NCBI GenBank assembly: GCA_030655835.1
Contig: JAUSPC010000205.1
Coordinates: 1 to 32,643 of the forward strand
Direction of reading: 5' to 3'
Origin: Pelolinea sp.
GTDB lineage: Bacteria > Chloroflexota > Anaerolineae > Anaerolineales > Anaerolineaceae
Length of the DNA: 32,643 nt
The notes beneath the pieces were generated by a model, which saw only the letters and a program-made list of their open reading frames with translations, searched no databases and had not been told where the DNA came from. Positions 22,698 to 30,956 of this stretch are shown in pieces. Position 1 is the stretch's first letter. Each line of letters opens with the position of its first letter. Position numbers and translations under genes: made by a program.

Positions 22698-23660
22698 TCA
22701 TGCCCAAAACAACTCACCTGGTTCCTCAAAAGTAACTGCATTCTTGAGAACTGAGATTCCTTTTAATATTCCTTCATCAAAAGACATCAAGGCGTCTTCG
22801 TGTTCAATTGAAATCACATAATCATAGCCAACCATACGCAGCGCGCTCACGATGTCTTTCCACACCTTTGTATCATGACCATATCCAATTGCGCGGAATG
22901 TCCATGAACGTTCAGGGATATTCCCATAAGGTTTATGGTCGTTGCAGCCATTAATTGCCGTATTAAATGGGTCAATATAGGAGTCCTTTCCATGAACATG
23001 GAATATTGCCTCTCCAAGTTTTCGGATGGCTGCAACCGCATCCACACCATTCCAAAATAGATGGCTTGGGTCAAAGTTTGCGCCCAGCGCAGGTCCGGTT
23101 TCTGCCCGCATGCGCAATAGGGTCTCCACATTGTAAATCAGCATACCCGGGTGCATTTCTATCCCAATTTTCACGCCATGGTCACGTGCATATTTTTCCG
23201 CCTTCGACCAGTATGGGATGCCCACCTTTTCCCATTGATATTCTAGAATTTCAAGAAAATGCGGAGGCCAAGGGCAAGTTACCCAGTTTGGCATCCGGTC
23301 TCCGGGTGCACCGGCAGGTAATCCCGAAAGCACATTGACTACCGGAACTTGTAGGTGCTGTGCCAATTCAACTGTTTTTCGGAAAAGATCATCCGATTCT
23401 TTTGCGATTTTCTCATCTGGAGATAAGGGTTCATAATGGCAGGATAGCGCGCTGATAATCATTCCTCGGGATGAAAAACCACTCAGATATTTCTTTCGCT
23501 TTTCTTCATTTTCAAGGAGCTCATCAACCGGACAATGGTGGCTGCCAGGATACCCGCCTGTACCAATTTCTGCAGCTGTCGCGCCCAAGGTTTTTATTAT
23601 ATCAAGTGCTTTTTCTAACGGTTCATTCTGATAGGGTGGTGTAAAAACGCCAATCCGCAT
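22698..23660 (-). CDS. Sugar phosphate isomerase/epimerase TIM barrel protein (first)
   Basis: 320 residues of the AP_endonuc_2/xylose-isomerase-like barrel. The four expected metal ligands are visible in order: IGIEMHPGM (Glu), GANFDPSHL (Asp), FHVHGKD (His) and ISIEHED (Glu). The family includes inosose dehydratase, inosose isomerase and ketose 3-epimerases. AGGAGG lies five bases before ATG 23660, and the stop of the SAF-domain dehydrogenase is only 12 bases upstream, so they are co-transcribed. It is a likely catabolic enzyme acting on the oxidised intermediate made by the dehydrogenases of the operon. Confidence 0.88.
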   Translation of the reverse strand: MRIGVFTPPYQNEPLEKALDIIKTLGATAAEIGTGGYPGSHHCPVDELLENEEKRKKYLSGFSSRGMIISALSCHYEPLSPDEKIAKESDDLFRKTVELAQHLQVPVVNVLSGLPAGAPGDRMPNWVTCPWPPHFLEILEYQWEKVGIPYWSKAEKYARDHGVKIGIEMHPGMLIYNVETLLRMRAETGPALGANFDPSHLFWNGVDAVAAIRKLGEAIFHVHGKDSYIDPFNTAINGCNDHKPYGNIPERSWTFRAIGYGHDTKVWKDIVSALRMVGYDYVISIEHEDALMSFDEGILKGISVLKNAVTFEEPGELFWA

Positions 23661-23672
23661 ATGATCCTCCTA

Positions 23673-24971
23673 TTAGTTATTTGATGTGATTATTTGATCT
23701 TGCTCTCGTCTCAATTTGATCACGGAAAGTCCTTCATCCAGAAGAACATCTCCCCATTCAATGATCTCCCCGATCTTTTTATCTTTGATGATTTTCGCTC
23801 CAGGAGCAATGCCCGCTGGAAGTGCATTTAATTTTATTGTTTCTGAGGATAAATCCATTACTCCGTGGAATGTATATCCGCCAAAACCATCTAACGTCTC
23901 TCCTACCTGTAATTTTTTCTTTGCAACTGTCATCACGTCTGCCACAGGTTGATCACGAGATACAAGTGTGACTTCACGATGTAAGTAAGCTTTTGCGACG
24001 GAGATAGGAGCTTCAATGAACCATAGATGATACGGACGGAAAAATGTGAAATACTTCCCCTTTCCTACTTTAAGGTATTCTAGGTCAGCGCAGATGCGCT
24101 CGTCAATCACCCGTACTGTGATAAAAACACCTCCAGCCATCGCTTGTCCCTGTACAAAATCAATACTATTGGGTTTTTTTGAGATCCCGCCGTCTTCTTC
24201 CAGCGCAAATATCTGTGAAATAGTCCCTAAATCTGCTTCAGGCCCAATCATCCCTCGCTGCATAGGTGTTGCACCAACCGCGTTTGCTGCGCATGTCATC
24301 TCGAACATCGTCTTTGTGCCGTCTACATAGGATGCAACCTGATATGCATCTTTATTCGCCTTTTTCGCGGACTCTGCTACAAGATCCGGATTTGCTTTCG
24401 GATTTAAGGGATTGTTTTTCCCTTTACCCATCACTATGGGTTCGAATCCAAGAGTTTTAACAAAATCAAATAACTCCATCAAGCAACCGGGCTCATCCCC
24501 CGATGAAACCGTGTACAGAATACCGGCTTCCTTGGCTTTCTTTTTTAAAATACTGCCGATGGTTACATCCGCTTCGATATTTACCATCACGATGTCTTTA
24601 CCATTCTGAATGCAGCTTAAAGCAGTTTCGGCACCAATCGCGGGAGATGGGGTGATGTCTGCAACAATATCAATATCCGCAATCTGCGCAGCGAGCTGAT
24701 ATGAACCAGTAATTACTTTCTTGCCAGAACGCAGTACATCCATGGCTGACCCGGGAGAATGGGCCTCAACAATGTCACCCATATCAATACCGCTGAGAAT
24801 AAAAGTTTCTCTTGCTAGCGAGAGATCTTCATCAGCCAGCAGATTAACATCCATGCCTTTTACGTATTTGCACTGCTGAACAAACCCGCTGCCTATCCAA
24901 CCTGCTCCGCTGACTCCAATCCGGATGGGTTGATTCTCTTCCTGTAATTTTGCTAGTTCTGCATAAATCAT
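23673..24971 (-). CDS. NAD(P)-dependent oxidoreductase with C-terminal SAF domain
   Basis: 432 residues. The Rossmann domain starts IRIGVSGAGWIGSGFVQQC near residue 17; a homoserine-dehydrogenase-like catalytic part follows (IVADITPSPAIGAETAL, IVMVNIEADVT, YTVSSGDEPG). The C-terminus is a SAF-type beta-clip (LPAGIAPGAKIIKD ... GDVLLDEGLSV). Proteins of this layout are found in carbohydrate loci and are mostly annotated only as oxidoreductases. The ATG overlaps the stop of the transketolase C-subunit (ATGA), so translation is coupled. It probably oxidises or reduces a sugar acid or polyol intermediate. The exact reaction is unknown. Confidence 0.83.
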   Translation of the reverse strand: MIYAELAKLQEENQPIRIGVSGAGWIGSGFVQQCKYVKGMDVNLLADEDLSLARETFILSGIDMGDIVEAHSPGSAMDVLRSGKKVITGSYQLAAQIADIDIVADITPSPAIGAETALSCIQNGKDIVMVNIEADVTIGSILKKKAKEAGILYTVSSGDEPGCLMELFDFVKTLGFEPIVMGKGKNNPLNPKANPDLVAESAKKANKDAYQVASYVDGTKTMFEMTCAANAVGATPMQRGMIGPEADLGTISQIFALEEDGGISKKPNSIDFVQGQAMAGGVFITVRVIDERICADLEYLKVGKGKYFTFFRPYHLWFIEAPISVAKAYLHREVTLVSRDQPVADVMTVAKKKLQVGETLDGFGGYTFHGVMDLSSETIKLNALPAGIAPGAKIIKDKKIGEIIEWGDVLLDEGLSVIKLRREQDQIITSNN

Positions 24972-25942
24972 TTGGCTTTCCTTTTTTCCGCTAATACTTC
25001 CCTAGCCATGTTTTCTATATCTCCTGAAGTGAGGTGATATTTCTTCAGCAGCTCATCCGGATCGCCTGATTCCACATAAGTATCTTCTAGTCCGACAAAC
25101 CGCATGGGTACCGGACAATTCTCGGCCACAACGCGCGCGATATTGCTACCAAAACCTCCATGCAGTAGGTGTTCCTCTGCAGTAACGATTGCGCCGGTTT
25201 CTTTTGCGGCGGAAACAATTGCTTCCACATCCATAGGTCTTAGGGTATGCATATCAATCACACGGGCTTCAATACCTTCGTCAGCTAATTCTGCTGCTGC
25301 GTCCAAACCTGCGGCTACCATTAAGCCGTTTGCTATTATGGTTAAATCGTTTCCTTCTCGGACTGTATTAGCTTTTCCAATTACAAAATCCAAGTCTTGT
25401 GAATAAACTTCCGGCATCGCATAGCGGCTGGAACGCAGCCAAACCGGGCCTTCGTAATCGGTTGCAGCGCGAACAGCAGCACGCATGGAAGCAGGATCGC
25501 ATGGAACCAGGATAACCATAGTTGGAAATCCCCCAACTAGAGCGAGGTCCTCAATCCCCATTTGCGTGGGACCGTCCTTTCCCAATGTGATACCGCCGTG
25601 GCTGCCTAGAATTTTTGCGTTGATTTTGGACATAGCGACGGATAAACGGATCTGGTCATATGCGTTACAAAGAAGGAATGAAGAAAAACTGGTAATCCAG
25701 GGAATCAATCCTACACCTGCCATGCCAGCACCAATACAAACCAAATTGCTTTCCGCTATACCAATATTGAAAGATCGTTCGGGGAACGCCTTTCTGACAA
25801 GTTCTGTCTTAGTAGAATTTCCAAGGTCGCCATCTAAAACAACTACTTTCGGGTTGTCACGTACAACATCTAAAAGCGCCTCTCCGAAAATATCTCTTAG
25901 TGGTTTTGAGTCCTTTAAGCCTGCGTGTTCACCTAACCGCAT
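24968..25942 (-). CDS. Transketolase C-terminal subunit (pyrimidine-binding and C-terminal domains)
   Basis: 324 residues matching the second half of transketolase. FNIGIAESNLVCIGAGMA contains the glutamate that activates the thiamine diphosphate ring; WITSFSSFLLCNAYDQIR and SHGGITLGKDGPTQMGIEDLA are standard pyrimidine-domain segments; the last third is the transketolase C domain (VIDMHTLRPMDVEAI). It overlaps the N-subunit gene by ten bases, with AAAGGAG before ATG 25942, so the two halves are made together and should form one heteromeric enzyme. It transfers a two-carbon ketol group between sugar phosphates or related compounds. Confidence 0.93.
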   Translation of the reverse strand: MRLGEHAGLKDSKPLRDIFGEALLDVVRDNPKVVVLDGDLGNSTKTELVRKAFPERSFNIGIAESNLVCIGAGMAGVGLIPWITSFSSFLLCNAYDQIRLSVAMSKINAKILGSHGGITLGKDGPTQMGIEDLALVGGFPTMVILVPCDPASMRAAVRAATDYEGPVWLRSSRYAMPEVYSQDLDFVIGKANTVREGNDLTIIANGLMVAAGLDAAAELADEGIEARVIDMHTLRPMDVEAIVSAAKETGAIVTAEEHLLHGGFGSNIARVVAENCPVPMRFVGLEDTYVESGDPDELLKKYHLTSGDIENMAREVLAEKRKAK

Positions 25943-26766
25943 AGAATCTCCTTTTTTGCCATTTCGTATTGTTCTGGATCTTTTATTGCTCGTCCATGCC
26001 AGGTAAAATCTTTCTCTACGAACGAAATACCTTTGCCTTTCACGGTATGCGCAATAAGAATGGATGGTTTTTCCTTTACTTCCTGAAGCGTTTTTAATGC
26101 CGCGCTAATTTTTTGCACATCATGACCATCAACCTCTTGTGTATACCACCCGAATGATTGCCACTTTTCTGTCAGTGGTTCCAATCCCATCTCTCTACTG
26201 ATTGGCCCCATTTCTTGGAACTTGTTGTAATCCAGGATCACGATCAATTCTTGCATTTGATAATGAGCGGCGGCCATTGCAGATTCCCAAATCTGTCCTG
26301 CCTGGCATTCACCGTCTCCGATTAGGACATAAGCACTAAAATCTTTTTTAATGAGGCGTGCACCTAAAATATGACCAATAGCTAAAGAAATTCCCTGTCC
26401 AAGTGAACCGGTTGTTGCTTCAACTCCTGGCATACACCCCAGGATCGGGTGTCCTTGAACTGGGCTTCCTGCCTGCCGAAGGCGCCAGAGTTCATCCCGT
26501 GAGAAATAACCAGCTTTTGCCAAGACTGCATATAATAGAGGCGCAGCATGGCCTTTGCTCATGATAAAGCGGTCGCGTTCTGGCCAGAGCGGCTCATCAC
26601 TTCTATAACGAAGAATCCCATTAAAAAATAATGCTGTTAGGATTTCTACAGAGGAGAATGAACTGGATAAGTGGCCTGATTCTGCTTTGGTGGTGGCTTC
26701 AAGAATATCAAGCCGCAGCTCGCGTGCAATTATTTTTAATTCATTTTTATTAGCTATTGACCCCAT
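25933..26766 (-). CDS. Transketolase N-terminal subunit (diphosphate-binding domain)
   Basis: 277 residues: the thiamine-diphosphate-binding half of transketolase. Seen are KAESGHLSSSFSSVEIL, SKGHAAPLLYAVL, TGSLGQGISLAIGHILGAR and the GDGECQAGQIWE...LDYNKFQ thiamine/Mg motif. ATG 26766 is chosen because AAAAGGAG lies nine bases upstream. The open frame extends to 26922 but that part overlaps PfkB and has no homology, so a longer start is wrong. The true start still overlaps the PfkB stop by 13 bases. Split transketolases are typical of archaea and many anaerobes and are often specialised for a dedicated pathway rather than the general pentose pathway. Confidence 0.93.
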   Translation of the reverse strand: MGSIANKNELKIIARELRLDILEATTKAESGHLSSSFSSVEILTALFFNGILRYRSDEPLWPERDRFIMSKGHAAPLLYAVLAKAGYFSRDELWRLRQAGSPVQGHPILGCMPGVEATTGSLGQGISLAIGHILGARLIKKDFSAYVLIGDGECQAGQIWESAMAAAHYQMQELIVILDYNKFQEMGPISREMGLEPLTEKWQSFGWYTQEVDGHDVQKISAALKTLQEVKEKPSILIAHTVKGKGISFVEKDFTWHGRAIKDPEQYEMAKKEILCG

Positions 26767-27743
26767 GATAAATTCACTCCTTTTGTTTTTAGAAAATTTT
26801 CCACTTGGTTTAATGAGGGTAAGGCCGAGATAACACCACGATTCAAAGCGGTTAGTGCCCCAACTGCAGTTGCAAAAATCATGCAGTTTTTTAAATACGT
26901 AGGTGTAAGATTTTCTCGCCAATTTTTTTTCTTTGAAAGATAAAGAAGTAAACTAGCGATAAACGCATCGCCACAACCAGATGCATCTACAGTTTTAACA
27001 TTGAAAACGGGGAAAAATTCGGAATAATTTTTTGTACAAATATAACTTCCTTTTTCCCCTAATGTAACAACACAAATTTCTGGCCCATATTCCAATATTT
27101 TTTGTGAACCGACTTCGAAGTCGCTAGTATTTGTGATAATCTCTAATTCAATTTCATTTATTTTCACAAGATTTACTAGTTTGCATGTCTCCAACGCTTT
27201 TTTACAGGCTTCCTCTTTGGAAGACCAAAGCGTTGGCCGATAATTGAAATCGTATGATATTAGAGCCCCCGCTTCTTTTGCGATTTCTATTGCTCTATGA
27301 GTTGCGATTTCATATAGCTCATGCTGAAGACTTAATGAATCGAAATGAAAGGAATTGGAATTTTTCAGCAGATCGATATTTAAATCATTTTGAGTGAGTA
27401 GAGTATCCGCTCCTGGATTCCGGTAAAAGATAAAGTCATATGAATTTGGATCAGGTTGGGCAATAAAAACCACTGTTGTAGGGACTTCTTTGCTAAATTT
27501 TAAGCCCGAAACGTTTACATTGTTTTTATCTAACACGTCTGCAAGCCAATGCCCAAAATGATCATCACCCACTTTTCCAATAAATGCCGTTTTTCCCCCA
27601 AGTTTTGAAGCTGCAACGGCGACATTGGCAGGAGCACCTCCAGGGGTAGGAATAAAAGAAGATATTTTGGAAAAAGATTTCCCAATTTCAGATGGAAACA
27701 TATCAATAAGGATTACACCTAAAGTTGTAATATCAAATTGCAT
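26754..27743 (-). CDS. PfkB-family carbohydrate kinase
   Basis: 329 residues with both PfkB signatures: PTPGGAPANVAVAASKLGGK near the N-terminus and VDASGCGDAFIASLL near the C-terminus, including the catalytic-base aspartate. The usual GAGD anion hole reads GCGD, a conservative change. The family phosphorylates sugars such as fructose, ribose, 2-keto-3-deoxygluconate and 5-dehydro-2-deoxygluconate using ATP. GGAG precedes ATG 27743 by eight or nine bases. It overlaps the transketolase N-subunit by 13 bases. In this operon it is the only kinase and so should make the phosphorylated substrate on which the transketolase acts (inference). Confidence 0.9.
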   Translation of the reverse strand: MQFDITTLGVILIDMFPSEIGKSFSKISSFIPTPGGAPANVAVAASKLGGKTAFIGKVGDDHFGHWLADVLDKNNVNVSGLKFSKEVPTTVVFIAQPDPNSYDFIFYRNPGADTLLTQNDLNIDLLKNSNSFHFDSLSLQHELYEIATHRAIEIAKEAGALISYDFNYRPTLWSSKEEACKKALETCKLVNLVKINEIELEIITNTSDFEVGSQKILEYGPEICVVTLGEKGSYICTKNYSEFFPVFNVKTVDASGCGDAFIASLLLYLSKKKNWRENLTPTYLKNCMIFATAVGALTALNRGVISALPSLNQVENFLKTKGVNLSWGQ

Positions 27744-27798
27744 GTATTATCTCCGCTTGATTTTGGACAATATTAATGATCAACATATTTTCCAAGAA

Positions 27799-28929
27799 TC
27801 AATCCTGCTTGATTTCTTCCCATTTTTGAGTATCGAATGATTTGTAAGCCGCATCTAAAACTTCCTGGCATTTATAGCCGTCGTAAAAATTTGGCGATGC
27901 GGTTTTATTCTCCGCAATAGCTTCAACGAAATCTTTGATTTCGTGAATAAAGGTGTGTTCCCACCCAATAATATGGCCTGGGGGCCACCATGCATTAATA
28001 TAGGGGTGAACAGATTCTGTCACAAGGATTGTTTTAAAACCCTGCTCAGCCAGGTCATCATCAACGGAAAAAATATTAAGTTCATTCATTCTCTCTAAAT
28101 TAAAGGAAAAAGCTCCTTTGCTTCCGAAAACCTCTAACCTTAAAAAGTTCTTTTTCCCTGTTGCGAATCTGCTAGCGATAAATGACCCTAAAGCGCCATT
28201 TCTAAATTTAGCCATAAATTGAGCCGCATCATCTGCCGTAACAACGCCTTTTTCTTCACTGCCCTCTATTGGCCTTTCTTTTATAAAAATTTCTTTTGCT
28301 CCGCAAACTGCTTCAATTTCACCGACGAAAAAACGAGCTAAATCAACAATATGAGCATTTTGATCGCCGTGAGTTCCGGAACCGGATTCTTTAATACTGT
28401 GTCGCCAAACTATTGGAAAATCAGGATTAAGTAGCCAATCTTGATAATAAACTGCATTAAAATGACGGATTTTTCCAAATTTTCCTTCATCAATGAATTG
28501 TTTAGCTAGTTGTAAAGCAGGAACACGTCTGTAGTTGAAACCAACCATATGCTTAATTTTGTTTTCCTCGGCGGTTTCCCACATTTTTCTTGCTTCATCA
28601 GCATTTAGTGCAATCGGTTTTTCGCAAATAATATGTTTTTTATTCTTTATGGCTGAAATTGCAATTGGATAATGCATTGCATTTGGAGTGCAAATATCAA
28701 TTATGTCAATATCATTTCGTTCTATCAAATCATGAAAATCGGTTTCTTTGGATTTCCAATCAAATTTATTGCAAAACTTGTCTAAGCGTTCTGTATTACT
28801 ATCGCAAGCAGCGGTCATCTCAACTTTGAAAGGAAGATCGAAAAAATGATTCAAATTCATATAGGCGTTACTATGCGCTTTTCCCATAAAACCAATACCA
28901 ACTAAACCAACATTAATTTGATCTTTCAT
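27799..28929 (-). CDS. Gfo/Idh/MocA-family NAD(P)-dependent dehydrogenase
   Basis: 376 residues. The N-terminal Rossmann motif is VGLVGIGFMGKAHSNAY; the family EKP signature is CEKPIALNADEAR; the catalytic region GDQNAHIVDLARFFVG has the H-x-x-D pattern typical of inositol dehydrogenases. It oxidises a hydroxyl of a cyclitol, sugar or sugar acid. GGAG lies six bases before ATG 28929. It is the first gene after the minus-strand promoter of the divergent regulatory region, so it opens the operon and presumably catalyses an early step. Regulation by the GntR protein encoded at 30957 is likely. Confidence 0.9.
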   Translation of the reverse strand: MKDQINVGLVGIGFMGKAHSNAYMNLNHFFDLPFKVEMTAACDSNTERLDKFCNKFDWKSKETDFHDLIERNDIDIIDICTPNAMHYPIAISAIKNKKHIICEKPIALNADEARKMWETAEENKIKHMVGFNYRRVPALQLAKQFIDEGKFGKIRHFNAVYYQDWLLNPDFPIVWRHSIKESGSGTHGDQNAHIVDLARFFVGEIEAVCGAKEIFIKERPIEGSEEKGVVTADDAAQFMAKFRNGALGSFIASRFATGKKNFLRLEVFGSKGAFSFNLERMNELNIFSVDDDLAEQGFKTILVTESVHPYINAWWPPGHIIGWEHTFIHEIKDFVEAIAENKTASPNFYDGYKCQEVLDAAYKSFDTQKWEEIKQD

Positions 28930-28968
28930 TCGTTCTCCAATTTATTGTCCATATATATTATGCCATTA

Positions 28969-28984
28969 TACCAATGTACCAATG
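28969..28984 (-). promoter_or_regulatory. Operator candidate: two tandem CATTGGTA units
   Basis: On the minus strand the sequence is CATTGGTACATTGGTA, a perfect 8-bp direct repeat, followed by TAATG. It lies about 6 to 21 bases past the -10 box, across or just after the expected transcription start, a classic position for repression. Confidence 0.65.
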
Positions 28985-28989
28985 ATAAC

Positions 28990-29018
28990 ATTATATCAAT
29001 ATTTACTGAATAAATCAA
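28990..29018 (-). promoter_or_regulatory. Promoter of the ten-gene catabolic operon
   Basis: The -35 box TTGATT (29013-29018), a 17-base spacer and the -10 box TATAAT (28990-28995) on the minus strand form a near-consensus housekeeping promoter. Confidence 0.8.
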
Positions 29019-29033
29019 TATAAAAAAGGATTG

Positions 29034-29062
29034 TTGCTTTTTTTGTTTTTTCTATATATAAT
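29034..29062 (+). promoter_or_regulatory. Promoter of the isomerase-regulator unit
   Basis: The -35 box TTGCTT (29034-29039), a 17-base spacer and the -10 box TATAAT (29057-29062) lie on the plus strand. Its -35 box is 15 bases from that of the minus-strand promoter, so one bound protein could influence both. Confidence 0.75.
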
Positions 29063-29086
29063 ACAAATTAGAATGTTGGCTTGTAA

Positions 29087-29099
29087 GTACGTTGGTACA
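29087..29099 (+). promoter_or_regulatory. Operator candidate on the isomerase side
   Basis: GTACGTTGGTACA contains TTGGTACA (29092-29099). Continued as TTGGTACA-A-T-ATC-ATAA, it matches the minus-strand site TTGGTACA-T-T-GGT-ATAA, and it lies about 25 bases past the -10 box. Confidence 0.55.
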
Positions 29100-29250
29100 A
29101 TATCATAAATAACAAATATTCCGGTGTTTAATAAATTAGCATGGAAACGTATGAGAAATAATGGTTTAGTAAAAAATGAAGGAATTTCACTTAAAACAAT
29201 GTAATTGAATATCGTGCATGCGTGTTTGTTGCTATTAGCGGAATTGAATA

Positions 29251-29432
29251 AAAAGTAATACCAAAATCAAGCTGTAGCGTGGGAACCAACAATTTCAGGA
29301 ATAAAAAGTGAGGATACTGATCTTGTTTCCGAGATTGGATTTGAAGTGCTCTCATTGATGAAGGATTGGACAACCATTAAGGTGAAACATAATGATCACT
29401 CAATATTGTGGCCGAATATTTTGATTCGGTGA
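29251..29432 (+). pseudogene. Possible coding remnant in the leader
   Basis: A stop-free frame of about 60 codons without a proper start reads protein-like (AVAWEPTISGIKSEDTDLVS, then FEVLSLMKDWTTIKVKHND and ILWPNILIR before TGA 29430-29432). The family is not recognised. It could be the tail of a lost gene, or chance. Confidence 0.3.
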
Positions 29433-29456
29433 AAAGGCATAACAAAAAAGGAGCTA

Positions 29457-30878
29457 ATGATGAAAAAAGAGAAACGGAATACTTTGGGGTTAATAATTGG
29501 AACCCGTGATTTTTTCCCTGCTGAACCAGTGAGAGAGGGAAGAAAGGATATTGTTTCAATATTAGATCACTATGACGTGGATTTTGTTACTCTTGATGAG
29601 GAGACTACAAGGTTTGGTGCAGTTGAAACTTGGGAAGACTCAAAAAAATGTGCGGATTTGTTTAAAAATAATCGTGATCGAATTGATGGAATTCTCGTTT
29701 TATTGCCTGTGTTTGGTCCAGAACGAGCGGTTGCTGACACATTAAAATTAGCAAAATTGGATGTTCCGGTATTAATCCAAGCATATCCTGACGATTTAGA
29801 AAAATTAAATGTTGAATTGCGGCGAGATTCCTTTTGCGGAAAATTGTCTGTGACTAATAATCTTTACCAATATGGAATTCCATTTTCTTTAACTAAATCA
29901 CACACAATTCATCCTTCTACAGAGGAATTTAAAAAAGATTTTGAAAAATTTATCGGTGTCTGTCGTGTTGTAAACGGGCTGCGAAATGCTCGGCTGGGCG
30001 CGGTTGGCGCACGTCCAACAATATTTAACACAGTAAGGTACAGTGAGAAATTATTGGAACGAGCTGGAATTAGTGTGTCTACTGTTGATTTATCGGAGAT
30101 TCTTGGGGCTGCCAAAAAAATTAATCCAGACGACTCGAGAGTGAAGGCAAAATTAGATGAAATAAATAATTACGTAAATACACAAGGAATTCCCTCTGAT
30201 CCTTTAATCAAGCTTTCAAAATTAGGGGTTATTCTAGATGATTGGGTTGATGAAAATGAAATTGATGCTCTATCGTTGCAATGTTGGACTTCAATACAAG
30301 AAAATTACGGAATAAATGCGTGTACACTTATGAGCATGATGTCAAATAAGTTAATTCCGAATGCTTGTGAAGTGGATTTGCTGGGATCTTTGACCATGTA
30401 TGCTATGCAACTTGCATCCGGAAAACCAAGCGCTCTTGTTGATTGGAACAATAATTATGCTAATGAAAAAGACAAATGCATGTTGTTTCATTGCGGTAAT
30501 TGGGCAAAAAGCTTTTTTGATGAGGAAATAAAAATGTCTTACGGCGAAATTCTTGCTACTGTACTTGGTAAGGAAAATACCTATGGGACGATATCAGCTA
30601 GAGCAGCTGCAACTCCTGTTACGGTTGCCAGAATTGAGACTGATGACTACCGGGGATGTATTAAATCATATATCTCTGAAGGTCAATTAACCAATGATCC
30701 TTTGGATACATTCGGATGTAGGGCTGTACTTGAAATAAAAGACCTTCAGGTCTTAATGCAATACGTTTGCAAGAAGGGGTATGCTCACCATTCAGCAATA
30801 AACCCGGAAAATATTGGTTCCATATTAGAGGAAGCATTTGAGACATATTTAGGATGGGAGGTCTATTTTCATAAATAA
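29457..30878 (+). CDS. L-fucose/L-arabinose isomerase-like protein
   Basis: 473 residues resembling the fucose/arabinose isomerase family, which interconverts aldoses and ketoses with a divalent metal. Landmarks are DGILVLLPVFGPERAVADTL (N-domain), LSVTNNLYQYGIPFSLTKSH, DALSLQCWTSIQENYGI, ACEVDLLGSLTMYAMQLASG (central metal-site acidic residue), MLFHCGNWAKSFF and a C-domain starting at about GTISARAAATPVTVARIE. It belongs to the broad, poorly characterised group often found in rare-sugar loci; a matching route for sulfoquinovose isomerases exists, but substrate is not readable. AAGGAG is seven bases before ATG 29457. It is followed by the GntR regulator. Confidence 0.85.
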   Translation: MMKKEKRNTLGLIIGTRDFFPAEPVREGRKDIVSILDHYDVDFVTLDEETTRFGAVETWEDSKKCADLFKNNRDRIDGILVLLPVFGPERAVADTLKLAKLDVPVLIQAYPDDLEKLNVELRRDSFCGKLSVTNNLYQYGIPFSLTKSHTIHPSTEEFKKDFEKFIGVCRVVNGLRNARLGAVGARPTIFNTVRYSEKLLERAGISVSTVDLSEILGAAKKINPDDSRVKAKLDEINNYVNTQGIPSDPLIKLSKLGVILDDWVDENEIDALSLQCWTSIQENYGINACTLMSMMSNKLIPNACEVDLLGSLTMYAMQLASGKPSALVDWNNNYANEKDKCMLFHCGNWAKSFFDEEIKMSYGEILATVLGKENTYGTISARAAATPVTVARIETDDYRGCIKSYISEGQLTNDPLDTFGCRAVLEIKDLQVLMQYVCKKGYAHHSAINPENIGSILEEAFETYLGWEVYFHK

Positions 30879-30956
30879 TTACGAAAATTCAATATTGATC
30901 TATTGGGTAAATTTTTATTAGTAGGAATATTTTTGGAATAATTTAGAAAAAATATC

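Larger units (their letters stand above)
28930..29456. other. Divergent regulatory region with a long plus-strand leader
   Basis: 527 bases between the two transcription units hold both promoters and their operator candidates (28969-29099). The remaining 350 or so bases on the isomerase side contain a probable coding remnant (29251-29432), a 6-bp hairpin CCGAAT/ATTCGG at 29412-29429 and the AAGGAG of the next gene. No other gene is supported. Confidence 0.75.

Noticed and set aside
24425-24445. GGTTCGAATCC, a tRNA T-loop-like string
   Set aside because: It lies inside the SAF-domain dehydrogenase coding sequence and no acceptor or anticodon arms surround it.
26767-26922. Longer transketolase N-subunit start at 26922
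   Set aside because: The extension overlaps PfkB coding sequence, has no homology and no ribosome site; ATG 26766 has AAAAGGAG upstream.
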